Source of the DNA: Chitinophagaceae bacterium
Lineage (GTDB): Bacteria > Bacteroidota > Bacteroidia > Chitinophagales > Chitinophagaceae
Assembly: GCA_009996555.1 (NCBI GenBank)
Contig: JAACZX010000460.1
Location: 1-14,964 of the forward strand
Reading direction: 5' to 3'
DNA: 14,964 nt
Shown here: piece by piece, positions 6,572 to 14,746 of the stretch
Layout: each line of letters begins with the position of its first letter
Numbering within the stretch: the first letter of the stretch is position 1
Notes under the pieces: generated by a model
Database searches by the model: none
What the model was told of the DNA's origin: nothing
Seen by the model: the letters and a program-made list of their open reading frames with translations, nothing else
Program-made: the position numbers and the translations under genes

Positions 6572-9500
6572 TTATAACATGGCTGCTTGATTAAGATGAT
6601 CAATTATACGAATTACACTTCCAGTTTGTTCTAATGAAAACACTCCGCTTATCCCTCGGTCATCAATATCGGTAAATGGCTTTTCAAACAACATCTTCTT
6701 ATCAATCTGTCCGTTTATAGATAGATAGTTGATGATTGAATTGATAAATGTGATTTGTGTTGCATTGAGGTTACCTTGGCTTAGAAATTCTCCAAACGCC
6801 TCTTTAGCTGCATTGATCTCAAGCCCCAGTATGCTTCTGATAAAAACAATCAGCGGTTGTCCTTTAGTGATCTTGGTAAGTAACTCCTCGTTACCTTGAT
6901 CATCAATACTAAATAGTAATCGTTGCAGCTCAACTAGCTCCTGCTGTGTAATGGGTATATTCTGCCGTATGCGGTGTATGGTAATATGATGCTGGTTCTC
7001 CCGAAGAAATTTCTCTACCCGTTGCTTATAGGCTCCGAGCTCCTGGTATTGGCTCATAATTTCTACTTCTTCCACCTCGCCAATTTCATCTGTAATATTG
7101 GTGTAAATGTGCGGTCTTCTTTTTGATTCAACATATCTGATCAAATCACGCAAAGCCATCCTCGTATCATTATGTCTGAAACTATCGGCAGTTTGCCAAT
7201 ATTCATCATCCTGCACAAAGCGGATAAGCTGTTCCTGCTTTTTAACTTCTGGTATGCTTAATTTTTTTAGCAAGCCGCTGGTCACATCCTGTATTTGCTG
7301 CTGATAATATCTGTGCCGTTGGTTCTGTTCTTCAACTGTAATCATATAATTAAGAACAAGCAAATCAAACCATCTGGCACTCTCATCAGAATCAGTATCG
7401 GTATATAAATACGAAAGATGTTTTTCAATTTCAATCACATCTAAATCACTCAAATGGTTCCATTGATCCCGTTGGCGGTACTTTTCAACATATTGTAATT
7501 TCATACGCACCCTGAAATCATCATCACGGAATTGGCAAACAGCTTGGTATAAATCAGCAACTAAATGTTCTTTTAATTCAACACTCCTTGCCTCTCCGCT
7601 TTTCCTTTCAAGCATAAATGCAAGATTCAGTTTGGCCATGAAAATCTGTTGGCTGAGTGTCCCCCTCACAACCGTTTCATTTTCCTGAATGTCGGCGCTG
7701 AAAAATTCGAGGTTACCACATACATCAAAAATGTAAAAACAGTCCTTGTTAATGCCTGGCCCAAAAATATCGGTACATAGCCGTGTTCCCCTTCCCACCA
7801 TTTGCCAGAATTTAGCTTTCGATCTCACTGTCTTGAAAAAAACAAGATTCAAAACCTCTGGTATATCTATTCCGGTATCAAGCATATCAACGGATACAGC
7901 AATCTGAAAATCTTTATTTGCAGCATCAGAAAAACTGTAAATCATGTCCTGAACGTTATAAACCTGGTTGTCTATAACCCGCATCAGCTTGCCATGGTAC
8001 TGCGGATAGCGTTCGTTGAAACATGCTTCAATGAATACAGCATGATGATGGTTCTTGGCAAAAATGATCGTCTTACCAATCAGGTCTCCGCCTTCAATTT
8101 TTTGTCCTCTTTCCATCAGAAGATCCAACACCTTGTTGACTGTATCCTTATTAAAAAACCAGGTATTAACGGATGTATTGGAAACTTCTTCAGGTATCTC
8201 ACCATAATTCTCCAAAAACTCACGCTCATATTCCTGTTTCTCTTCTTTTGTAAGCTCGTTATATTTTACACCATCTCTTGGAAAACGAACCGGCACCTTC
8301 ATGGCTTTAGGCGGCACAAGATATCCGTCGCTTACTGCCGTATCTAACTCATAGGCAAATGTTGGATTATGAACTTCTAATCCAAATAACTCATAAGTAT
8401 CTTTATCTGTCTCCGACTTTGGAGTTGCAGTAAGCCCAATATAAATCGCATCAAAATACTCAAAGATTGCACGATACTTCATGTATACGCTTCGGTGTGC
8501 CTCATCAATAATCACAACATCAAAATGCCCCGGACCATAGTAGCGTTTACCTTCCTGCTTAACATCATCTATCCGGTTCATGATCGTTGGATACGTACTG
8601 AAAACAATTCGGCTTGCAGTATCCTCATCTTCTTTGGTAAGATCAATGGCGGTCAGTTGTGGTAACAAACGGTTAAATGCATTTTTCGCCTGCGTTACCA
8701 ACGCATTCCTGTCAGCAAGAAATAAAACCTTCTTAGCCCAGTTTGCTTTCGTTAATAGTTCAGTTAAAGCAGCAGCCGTTCTTGTTTTACCACTTCCGGT
8801 TGCCATAACCAATAAAGCTCCCCGGGTTTTCCGTTCCAATGCTTCCTGCACCCGTTTAATTGCTTCTTCCTGGTAATAACGTCCGGCAATCTCTTTATTG
8901 ATCTCTGCTTCGTTTAGTTTCTTTCTTGTTGTTCTTCTGTTGATTAATAATTGAAGCTCCTCTTTGCTATAAAATCCCTGTACCTGCCGGGGCGGGTAAA
9001 ACTGATCGTCCCATAAATTAGTTTCAAAGCCATTCGTATAAAATATGATCGGCCGCTGCCCATACATTGCTTCAAGACAATCAGCATATAGCTCAGCCTG
9101 TCGTTTTCCTTTATAAGCATCAATAAGAGTTCGTTTGGCCTCCACAACAGCTAATGGCTTTCCATCATCACCCCACAACACATAATCTACATAGCCAACT
9201 CCACCCACATGTGGCATTCCCTTTACTTCAAATTCCAGCACATTGCGTAGCGTTAAATCCCAGCCTGCCTCTTTTAATAAAGCATCAATATAAATGCGTC
9301 TCGTTTCTGCCTCACCAATGCTGACGGGGAATGTTTGCGCATGCGCACTATTCTCCTGTTTAATCTCTTTGATTTCTTGCAACTGCTGTTTCAAAACATT
9401 CGCTGCCTGGGCATTTTGATTTAAAGCCTCATTGGCCCGTACAAGCTGTTGCTGCACTTGTTCAAACTCTTCCTGTAATTGTTGCAATTGCTGTTTGGTA

Positions 9501-9940
9501 CGTTCAACAGTGTCACCATCCTGGAGTAAGCCATCATCAAATGTTAGCACAGGTGTTTGGGTTCTGCTGTATAACCGAACCACCCACAGCGAAAAATCAT
9601 GTAAGATCTTTAAACTGGCAAGCGAATCACGCCTGTCAGTGCTTTGTGGACCATGCGCAGCATTGTTGCCGATCTTTCGGATGAGATTAATATTTCGGAA
9701 CAGTGTTAAAGGAATCAGATCTTTAAAACTCTGTTCATGCATCAATGAATTAAGTGTGGTATCTGCAGGTATCTCTAAGTCTTCATCATGATCATATAAC
9801 CATTTTACAAACTGCTCCAGACCTTTACGACAAAGTATGGCGCTATAAGTCGGATCGGTAAATACATACTGTTCTGCACGATAGGCAGTTTCGTAATGAG
9901 GCTCAAATTCAGCTTGTAAAAAGGAAAAATTAGATGTCAT
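6572..9940 (-). CDS. HsdR-like helicase-nuclease with N-terminal DUF4145
   Basis: This 1122-residue protein has the make-up of an EcoEI-type restriction subunit. Residues 13-120 are DUF4145 (HEPN-like, with RKIGNNAAHG ending at 97). Residues 140-200 are a Gln/Leu-rich coiled coil. An HSDR_N PD-(D/E)xK nuclease spans about 205-310 (D252 in GYVDYVLW, E267-x-K269 in VVEAKR). A superfamily 2 translocase follows with TGSGKT (381-386), DEAH (479-482), LTATP (503-507), DMLDTGIDIP and QMVGRGTR. The C-terminus fits EcoEI_R_C. Known relatives translocate DNA and cut it when partnered with HsdM and HsdS. Neither partner is visible here; instead the gene overlaps the 288-residue gene by 11 bases in an operon headed by a retron-type RT. 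All key residues are intact. It could be a retron effector, or the R subunit of a system whose M and S genes lie outside the window. Confidence 0.88.
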   Translation of the reverse strand: MTSNFSFLQAEFEPHYETAYRAEQYVFTDPTYSAILCRKGLEQFVKWLYDHDEDLEIPADTTLNSLMHEQSFKDLIPLTLFRNINLIRKIGNNAAHGPQSTDRRDSLASLKILHDFSLWVVRLYSRTQTPVLTFDDGLLQDGDTVERTKQQLQQLQEEFEQVQQQLVRANEALNQNAQAANVLKQQLQEIKEIKQENSAHAQTFPVSIGEAETRRIYIDALLKEAGWDLTLRNVLEFEVKGMPHVGGVGYVDYVLWGDDGKPLAVVEAKRTLIDAYKGKRQAELYADCLEAMYGQRPIIFYTNGFETNLWDDQFYPPRQVQGFYSKEELQLLINRRTTRKKLNEAEINKEIAGRYYQEEAIKRVQEALERKTRGALLVMATGSGKTRTAAALTELLTKANWAKKVLFLADRNALVTQAKNAFNRLLPQLTAIDLTKEDEDTASRIVFSTYPTIMNRIDDVKQEGKRYYGPGHFDVVIIDEAHRSVYMKYRAIFEYFDAIYIGLTATPKSETDKDTYELFGLEVHNPTFAYELDTAVSDGYLVPPKAMKVPVRFPRDGVKYNELTKEEKQEYEREFLENYGEIPEEVSNTSVNTWFFNKDTVNKVLDLLMERGQKIEGGDLIGKTIIFAKNHHHAVFIEACFNERYPQYHGKLMRVIDNQVYNVQDMIYSFSDAANKDFQIAVSVDMLDTGIDIPEVLNLVFFKTVRSKAKFWQMVGRGTRLCTDIFGPGINKDCFYIFDVCGNLEFFSADIQENETVVRGTLSQQIFMAKLNLAFMLERKSGEARSVELKEHLVADLYQAVCQFRDDDFRVRMKLQYVEKYRQRDQWNHLSDLDVIEIEKHLSYLYTDTDSDESARWFDLLVLNYMITVEEQNQRHRYYQQQIQDVTSGLLKKLSIPEVKKQEQLIRFVQDDEYWQTADSFRHNDTRMALRDLIRYVESKRRPHIYTNITDEIGEVEEVEIMSQYQELGAYKQRVEKFLRENQHHITIHRIRQNIPITQQELVELQRLLFSIDDQGNEELLTKITKGQPLIVFIRSILGLEINAAKEAFGEFLSQGNLNATQITFINSIINYLSINGQIDKKMLFEKPFTDIDDRGISGVFSLEQTGSVIRIIDHLNQAAML

Positions 9941-10796
9941 TCTGGCTTGCTTCTTTGTTTATCCAATTTAAAATTCCTGTTCTAAAATCGGTAAGAAACC
10001 CCTGAAACAATAAAAAATTTGCATATTTATGATGCTCTTTTTTCTCTTCTGGTTTTGAAACTTCTTCGGCCTTAATATTTCTGTGTACTTTATTTCTGGA
10101 AATATGAACAGAATAGAGAATTTGGTTTAGTTCATTCCATTTATCAAAGTTTCGCAAGTGTTGATTAAAATAAATGAAATATATCACCATTCTTGCTTTA
10201 TCTAAAAAATCAAGTTTTCCCTTTTCTAAAAAGTCTTTACACTTATTAATCGAGTGTTGTTCTTTTTCATATTCATTTAGAGACTGGTTTGTGATATAAT
10301 TCTTAAAAGGAGGTTTAAAAACGGTCTGGTAAATTAAAACTGGTTTTTTATTATTGATAACTGTACTATTTCGTGATTTTGCCTCAAACACTTCGTAATC
10401 TTTTTTTTCAATAAATCTTTTTTTGATGTTAAAGCATTGATATACTTCGTTAACGATATTTTCAATTTGTTGATAAACTGCCAAAGAGAAACCTTCAAAA
10501 TCATCTCGTCTTCGACTATGTTCCATTTCAATAAAATCTTTAATCAATTGCTCTTTATTAGGCAATGGCAACGGAAAACTCTCATAAAACCGTTCAGCTT
10601 GTACCTTAATATACTGCTCCATATTCAGCTCATGCACTTCCGCAAGCAATCTGCCCGTTTCTTTTTCGGGAAGCTCACCTACTTGTTCCTGTGCATATCT
10701 ACTTATCAGCGACCACAATTTGCGCCTGCTATGTTCATCGCCCTCACGTTCCACCAGCTCTATCAATTGTTTCAGATACGTGAACGAAGTACTCAT
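9930..10796 (-). CDS. Unknown 288-residue helical protein between RT and HsdR-like genes
   Basis: I do not recognise this protein. It is nearly all helical and highly charged, with no membrane segment. Residues 1-100 include ERFYESFPLPLPNKEQLIKDF. Residues 100-120 (EGFSLAVYQQIENIVNEVYQ) resemble the first helix of HEPN folds. Residues 198-238 form another helix pair ending ISRNKVHR. The RNKVH (234-238) recalls the HEPN R-x4-6-H catalytic motif, but has only three residues between Arg and His, so I do not claim HEPN nuclease activity. Its ATG overlaps the RT stop as ATGA (10793-10796), and its stop overlaps the HsdR-like start by 11 bases. The tight coupling suggests a complex or ordered production with those two. 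A third, bridging or toxic, component of the system is an inference. Confidence 0.75.
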   Translation of the reverse strand: MSTSFTYLKQLIELVEREGDEHSRRKLWSLISRYAQEQVGELPEKETGRLLAEVHELNMEQYIKVQAERFYESFPLPLPNKEQLIKDFIEMEHSRRRDDFEGFSLAVYQQIENIVNEVYQCFNIKKRFIEKKDYEVFEAKSRNSTVINNKKPVLIYQTVFKPPFKNYITNQSLNEYEKEQHSINKCKDFLEKGKLDFLDKARMVIYFIYFNQHLRNFDKWNELNQILYSVHISRNKVHRNIKAEEVSKPEEKKEHHKYANFLLFQGFLTDFRTGILNWINKEASQNDI

Positions 10797-12217
10797 GTGG
10801 TTTTTGTTTTTAAAAGTTCGATCGCTTTTTCCAATCCTTCTTTCTCCCAGGCAGTTAATAACTGTTCTACAACTGTTTCTTTTTTTGTGTTTGGTTCAAC
10901 TGGTTCATTAGGTACACTCGCTTCTAGCAAAATAGTTTGCACCACTGGTTGATGATATTTTTTTGTTTCAGTTTTAGTGTCATCATCCCCGGTAATATTT
11001 TCAGGTTCCGGTTTGATTAATGAGATGCTTTTCTCTATTACCATCTTCGCATATTTATTCCGGGTAAATGGCGGCATGGGCACGCTATCTCCTTTTATCA
11101 TCTTTAAAAACAGATACTTGCCCCAAATAACATTTTGTATATGACTTGTTGCACTGGTAACTGTACGCTGCTGTTTAATGACCCTTACACTTTCCGGCAT
11201 ACGTTTATAATGATACTCATAAGCAACTAAGGGTCCTTTTGTTTTATACAAATGAAGCAGGGTACGGTAACTTCGCAGGTAATGCTTATTTACATTTACT
11301 TTTTCATTCACTGTTAATCCCGTCACTTCCTGCCGGTAAGCACTTCCTTGTACCCTGGTTTTCTCTTCATTGATCTGGAAACGTTCTCCCTTAACAATCT
11401 GCTCCAGCTCCAGCATAAACCGTTTTGAAAATACATAGGCGTTTGCCGAAAATGTTAAATCATCGGCATATCTGGAATAGGTCGTCTGGAATTTCTTTGC
11501 CAGCCTTTCCAGCTTTTGATCTAATCGTTGACAAATAACATTGGTAAAAAAAGGAGAAGTAGGAGCTCCCTGTGGCAGCACTCCATTTTCAGTGCATAAA
11601 TTAGAAATTAAATAGGCAAGCGGTTCCTTCTCCCCGGAAAGATAAAAGGGAGGCTTTTCGAGCATGGCCTTCACTCTTCGGAAATGGACACTCGGAAAAA
11701 AATCTTTCAGGTCCACGTTTAAAACAAATGCTTTCCCGGTATGCAGGGATGCATTATCAGCAATGCTCTTGCCTGCAACAAATCCGTACGCCTGTGGCTG
11801 AGTTTCATATACGCTTTGCAGCATGTGATAAATACAGCTTTGTATTTGTTTCAGTTTGGAAACAGGTGCATGAATTTCCCTTTTTTTACCGGATTTCTTT
11901 AAAATATGAAAGCGGTAATACCGCTTCCTTTTCTTCTCCGCATCTGAAAACGAAGTCGAAAAATAAGTGAGCTGTTTGGCGGTAATTTGCTTTCTTCTCT
12001 TTTTGGAGCTGCTGTTAAAAACCAATCCCAGCTTTTCAGCAGTAGTTGCATCATCAGGCAATTCTATTTTTGAAAAATCAATATCATCCGGAACATAGCC
12101 GGTAGCATACAGTTGCGGGTACGCAATAAAGTTCAAAAGTGCAAGTAAATCTTCTTTCGTTCGCAACAATTGAAATTGATCCCGGATTGCTTTTATATGT
12201 TCAACAGTCAGTATCAT
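10793..12217 (-). CDS. Retron-type reverse transcriptase
   Basis: This 474-residue protein has a complete RT fold at about residues 100-375. YGFVAGKSIADNASLH (the retron NAxxH signature, 155-159) leads into FVLNVDLKDFFPSV with catalytic D169. GVLPQGAPTSPFF (212-224) follows, then SRYADDLTFS with catalytic D252 and D253, FQINEEKTRV, and the retron VTG motif (298-300). In known retrons such an enzyme copies an adjacent structured RNA into msDNA, and a candidate ncRNA lies immediately upstream. It is longer than typical retron RTs (usually about 300-350 residues), with extra N-terminal sequence and a 95-residue charged, Pro/Glu/Thr-rich tail. There is no maturase or HNH domain, so it is not a group II intron protein. 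The start is supported by the a2 repeat ending 11 bases before it. It heads a three-gene overlapping operon. Confidence 0.9.
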   Translation of the reverse strand: MILTVEHIKAIRDQFQLLRTKEDLLALLNFIAYPQLYATGYVPDDIDFSKIELPDDATTAEKLGLVFNSSSKKRRKQITAKQLTYFSTSFSDAEKKRKRYYRFHILKKSGKKREIHAPVSKLKQIQSCIYHMLQSVYETQPQAYGFVAGKSIADNASLHTGKAFVLNVDLKDFFPSVHFRRVKAMLEKPPFYLSGEKEPLAYLISNLCTENGVLPQGAPTSPFFTNVICQRLDQKLERLAKKFQTTYSRYADDLTFSANAYVFSKRFMLELEQIVKGERFQINEEKTRVQGSAYRQEVTGLTVNEKVNVNKHYLRSYRTLLHLYKTKGPLVAYEYHYKRMPESVRVIKQQRTVTSATSHIQNVIWGKYLFLKMIKGDSVPMPPFTRNKYAKMVIEKSISLIKPEPENITGDDDTKTETKKYHQPVVQTILLEASVPNEPVEPNTKKETVVEQLLTAWEKEGLEKAIELLKTKTT

Positions 12218-12228
12218 AGTTTTAAAAA

Positions 12229-12239
12229 GAGTACCGGTT
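12229..12239 (-). repeat. Retron a2 arm
   Basis: This is the perfect reverse complement of 12436-12446 over 11 bases, immediately upstream of the RT start codon. Its core ACCGGT is itself palindromic, so only the match beyond the core is specific to the pair. Confidence 0.7.
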
Positions 12240-12377
12240 GTTTTCTATGATGTCCAGGTCCAACAGACATAAAAACATCAAATACATATCTATTATTCCC
12301 AATTAAAACAAAAATTAACGGGGGTTAATAGGCCAAAATAGTTCTCAACAGCACAATTCGACTATAAAGAACTTTTC

Positions 12378-12399
12378 CTTTTTCCGTTACTGGAAAAAG
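12378..12399 (-). repeat. msr stem-loop 2
   Basis: On the - strand CTTTTTCC pairs perfectly with GGAAAAAG around AGTAAC. It lies three bases after stem-loop 1, and TAGC sits at the junction. Confidence 0.7.
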
Positions 12400-12402
12400 C
12401 TA

Positions 12403-12419
12403 CAGGGCGATACGCCCTG
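12403..12419 (-). repeat. msr stem-loop 1
   Basis: On the - strand CAGGGCG pairs perfectly with CGCCCTG around TAT. It is the most GC-rich part of the spacer and follows the a1 arm by 16 bases. Confidence 0.75.
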
Positions 12420-12435
12420 CGAAGTCAAAACATTT

Positions 12436-12446
12436 AACCGGTACTC
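12436..12446 (-). repeat. Retron a1 arm
   Basis: On the - strand this reads GAGTACCGGTT and pairs with 12229-12239. It marks the probable 5' end of the folded ncRNA. Confidence 0.7.
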
Positions 12447-12474
12447 AAAGATCTTGGGTAAAGAAACAAAGCCT

Positions 12475-12495
12475 GAATGCAAGGTTTTTGCATCC
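12475..12495. repeat. TGCA-N3-TTTTTGCA motif, copy 3
   Basis: GAATGCAAGG followed by TTTTTGCATCC. On the - strand it forms an 8-bp stem (one G-T wobble) with a 5-base loop, 28 bases upstream of a1. It could be a shared operator with the WYL/HNH region, or a weak terminator of the NERD-helicase gene. Confidence 0.55.
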
Positions 12496-12595
12496 TTCGG
12501 AAAAATAATAATAAATCCAATTCAATTTCCAATATTCTAATTTCGTATCCTCTCTATCTGCTGCAAAGTCGGTCGTTGAAATTAGTAGCTAATCA

Positions 12596-14737
12596 TCAAT
12601 AGCTCTCATTAATGATAAGTTCTTCAAGGAGGTCGGCATGAGTTTCATTGCCATAATTAATTACAATAAGATTCTGCCTTGCACGTGTGATGCATGTATA
12701 CACTAACTCTTCGAATGCACATTTAAAATCACCGCTGTCAAAAAACGGCTCTAAAATCATAATAAGGGTTTTTACTTCCCACCCCTTAAAACTGTGTATA
12801 GTTGAGAACTTAATTTTCCCACTGTTTTGCCAGAAATGAAGTTTTTTATTATCTCTTACTTCTTTGATCTTGCTAAAAAATTGATTTCCTTTCGGAGCTT
12901 TTAAAAACTCCTGTATTTCCACATTATCATACCACGTTTTAAATAACCCTGGATCTACTTGTTGCGTAGTTAGAAGTTCATCGAACTTTAAATTAAATAA
13001 CTGCTCATGGTACTTTTCCTTTAACTTCTGTAACACCAAAACTTGTGCGAGCTTAATTTTCTTCTCGTCATCAGTTCGTTGCATGCCAAAGATTTGGATG
13101 CCATTTTTTATCATCTCATTCGAATGGAAACTATCCAGCAAAATTTTGTACCATACTTCCTGCGTTTCAAACATGGTACTGGTATGCTCACTCGTTTTGT
13201 ATCGGTAGTAAGCTTCCAGTTCCCGCAGCACACTTATGCGAAAACCCAGTATCGTTATATCATTTGGATGCTCATTCAAGAGGATTGTTTTAGCCCGGAT
13301 AATTTCAAAAAGGCTGTCAACCTCTGCATCTGGCTCTATAGCTGTAAAGTCCAGATGCGACGGCTCTTCAAATTTTAGCTCAGTTTGAGTATTGCTGTTA
13401 TTAAATTCATCAAGTTCGTATTTATCAGCAAACGCTGCCTTTTGGAAATTAACTGCAATATTCTTAATCCGCTTTTCAGATCGGAAGCAATCCTTCAATA
13501 CGGAAGGTCGGCCGATGACATTTGTTTGAACATCTTTATTCACCTGTTCATTATCATAAATATTCTGTTTCTCGTCGCCAAATAAAACATACTCGCCCTC
13601 TCCGGCAAGAAAAAAATCCTTCAGAATATCCATCCACGGACGTTTGTAGTCTTGAATTTCGTCGATTAAAACCGAGGCATATGTTTTAATGGAATGCTTG
13701 TGTTCACTAAACAGCTCATAGTTGGAGTAATAAGTTTCTTCAAAATATTTGCTCTTTTCTTCTTCATTCATTTCACTGAAACCAGGTGGAACCTCAATTT
13801 GAATACCGAGATTATTTAATTCCGTAGTTATAAAACTGTGGTAATTGGTTATGTAAAACTGATTCCAATCAAAGTCAGCTCGTACTTTATTTATTTTATC
13901 ATGAATATAGTTTCGAAGAGTTACGTTATAAGTCAAAATCAACACCCGTTCATTTGTACGCATATGCGCATTTACTGCCCGGCCGGCAATAACAGTCGTT
14001 TTTCCTGAGCCAACAACTCCCTTTACCCGTTGAACCCTCGCTTCCGACTTAATTAATTGTTTTTGCGCATCACTATAGCCAATACTCATACCTTCTTCTT
14101 TTGTATGCCAGGCTGGTTTTAAAAAACGGCATAAATGGCTATAAATGGATTCTGTAAACAGGAAAGAGGGTCGGTCGGCAATTAGTCGCTTTTGTCGCAA
14201 TACTTCCTCAAACCTTTGTTTAGTCAATTGATCTCTGCCTAGTAATTGAATATTGTGTTTTAAAAAGTCCTGATATTTCTGATTGTTTTGATACGGAGCA
14301 ATCAACATATTCTTAATACTGCTTTCGGTTTCATTATGGAAGTATACACCGCAGTTAACAATTGCCCAATACCTGTAATCTTTCAGTTTTTGGTGCAATA
14401 AATTTTCGATATGCAAATTGTACATATTCTCCTTATACTGAAGCACCTGGTCAATAGGTGATTTAAGCAGCGCATTATTCTTCAGTAAGCGCCACTTTTT
14501 TTTATCATCCAGGTAATAATGGGCCAGCTGCCAGTCTTTAACTTCAACAATAAATACCCCGAAATTTTTTCGGATAATGATTATATCCGGCCGGTCTCCA
14601 TTTAAAAATGGATTAAAAAATACTTCAAAACTGTCATCCAAATTGTTTTGTAAAAAAGACAACAAATAGAGTTCGCCTTCTTCCGGTTTTGTTCTTAATC
14701 GTCTTACTTCTTCAATTGTTGGGTATAATATCGCCAT
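12596..14737 (-). CDS. NERD-domain UvrD-like helicase
   Basis: This 713-residue protein fuses an N-terminal NERD nuclease-like domain to a superfamily 1A helicase. NERD spans about residues 15-130, with EEGE near residue 20, D51 in DRPDIIII, and the core VEVKDW (E65-x-K67). The helicase has Walker A GSGKTT (243-248), Walker B LIDEIQD (357-363), motif III LFGDEKQ (385-391), STIHSFKGWE (645-654) and the UvrD motif VI YTCITRAR (680-687). All catalytic residues are present. Such proteins are expected to unwind and cut DNA. Fused nuclease-helicases of this kind are often found in defence islands. The partial upstream gene ends 9 bases before this start, so the two form an operon. A 378-base spacer separates it from the RT gene, so it is probably a separate unit from the retron. 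Confidence 0.88.
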   Translation of the reverse strand: MAILYPTIEEVRRLRTKPEEGELYLLSFLQNNLDDSFEVFFNPFLNGDRPDIIIIRKNFGVFIVEVKDWQLAHYYLDDKKKWRLLKNNALLKSPIDQVLQYKENMYNLHIENLLHQKLKDYRYWAIVNCGVYFHNETESSIKNMLIAPYQNNQKYQDFLKHNIQLLGRDQLTKQRFEEVLRQKRLIADRPSFLFTESIYSHLCRFLKPAWHTKEEGMSIGYSDAQKQLIKSEARVQRVKGVVGSGKTTVIAGRAVNAHMRTNERVLILTYNVTLRNYIHDKINKVRADFDWNQFYITNYHSFITTELNNLGIQIEVPPGFSEMNEEEKSKYFEETYYSNYELFSEHKHSIKTYASVLIDEIQDYKRPWMDILKDFFLAGEGEYVLFGDEKQNIYDNEQVNKDVQTNVIGRPSVLKDCFRSEKRIKNIAVNFQKAAFADKYELDEFNNSNTQTELKFEEPSHLDFTAIEPDAEVDSLFEIIRAKTILLNEHPNDITILGFRISVLRELEAYYRYKTSEHTSTMFETQEVWYKILLDSFHSNEMIKNGIQIFGMQRTDDEKKIKLAQVLVLQKLKEKYHEQLFNLKFDELLTTQQVDPGLFKTWYDNVEIQEFLKAPKGNQFFSKIKEVRDNKKLHFWQNSGKIKFSTIHSFKGWEVKTLIMILEPFFDSGDFKCAFEELVYTCITRARQNLIVINYGNETHADLLEELIINESY

Positions 14738-14746
14738 GAAATATTT

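Larger units (their letters stand above)
12229..12446 (-). ncRNA. Candidate retron ncRNA (msr-msd)
   Basis: On the - strand a 218-base segment begins with GAGTACCGGTT (a1, 12446-12436) and ends with its perfect reverse complement AACCGGTACTC (a2, 12239-12229). Just inside, TGTTTT (12432-12427) can pair with AAAACA (12244-12239), so a bulged duplex of about 16 bp closes the ends. After a1 come two perfect hairpins: 7 bp with loop TAT (12419-12403), then 8 bp with a 6-base loop (12399-12378), as in msr. The remainder (about 12377-12245) holds further pairs, including ATTAAC-CCCC-GTTAAT and TGATGT with ACATCA next to a2, as expected of msd. a2 ends 11 bases before the RT start. I cannot place the branching G or the msr/msd border. 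Confidence 0.75.
12218..12595 (-). other. 378-base spacer upstream of the RT gene
   Basis: No coding frame is apparent here. The part nearest the RT (12229-12446) has the layout of a retron ncRNA. The distal part (12447-12595) should hold the promoter and contains copy 3 of the TGCA-N3-TTTTTGCA motif. On the - strand GATCTTTG, just before a1, is one mismatch from TAnnTTTG but lacks a well-spaced -33. Confidence 0.7.

Noticed and set aside
6567..6574. Terminator between the convergent WYL and HsdR-like genes
   Set aside because: The stops are 2 bases apart and I see no stem-loop there; any terminator would have to lie inside the opposite gene.
7802..8347. 181-residue open frame on the + strand inside the HsdR-like gene
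   Set aside because: It is a shadow of the helicase coding sequence; its translation shows no domain and the opposite strand has intact motifs.
6572..9940. Complete type I restriction-modification system
   Set aside because: Only an R-like subunit is present; no methyltransferase or specificity gene is in the window.
10437..10952. 171-residue open frame on the + strand across the 288-residue gene and RT end
   Set aside because: It is antisense to two coupled genes, with a composition typical of antisense translation (Phe, Leu, Ser and Cys rich).
10793..12217. Group II intron-encoded protein or diversity-generating RT
   Set aside because: There is no maturase or HNH domain, no intron RNA ends and no variable-repeat pair; NAxxH and VTG point to a retron RT.
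13043..13378. 111-residue + strand frame inside the NERD-helicase gene
   Set aside because: It is a shadow frame; the - strand frame carries complete helicase motifs.
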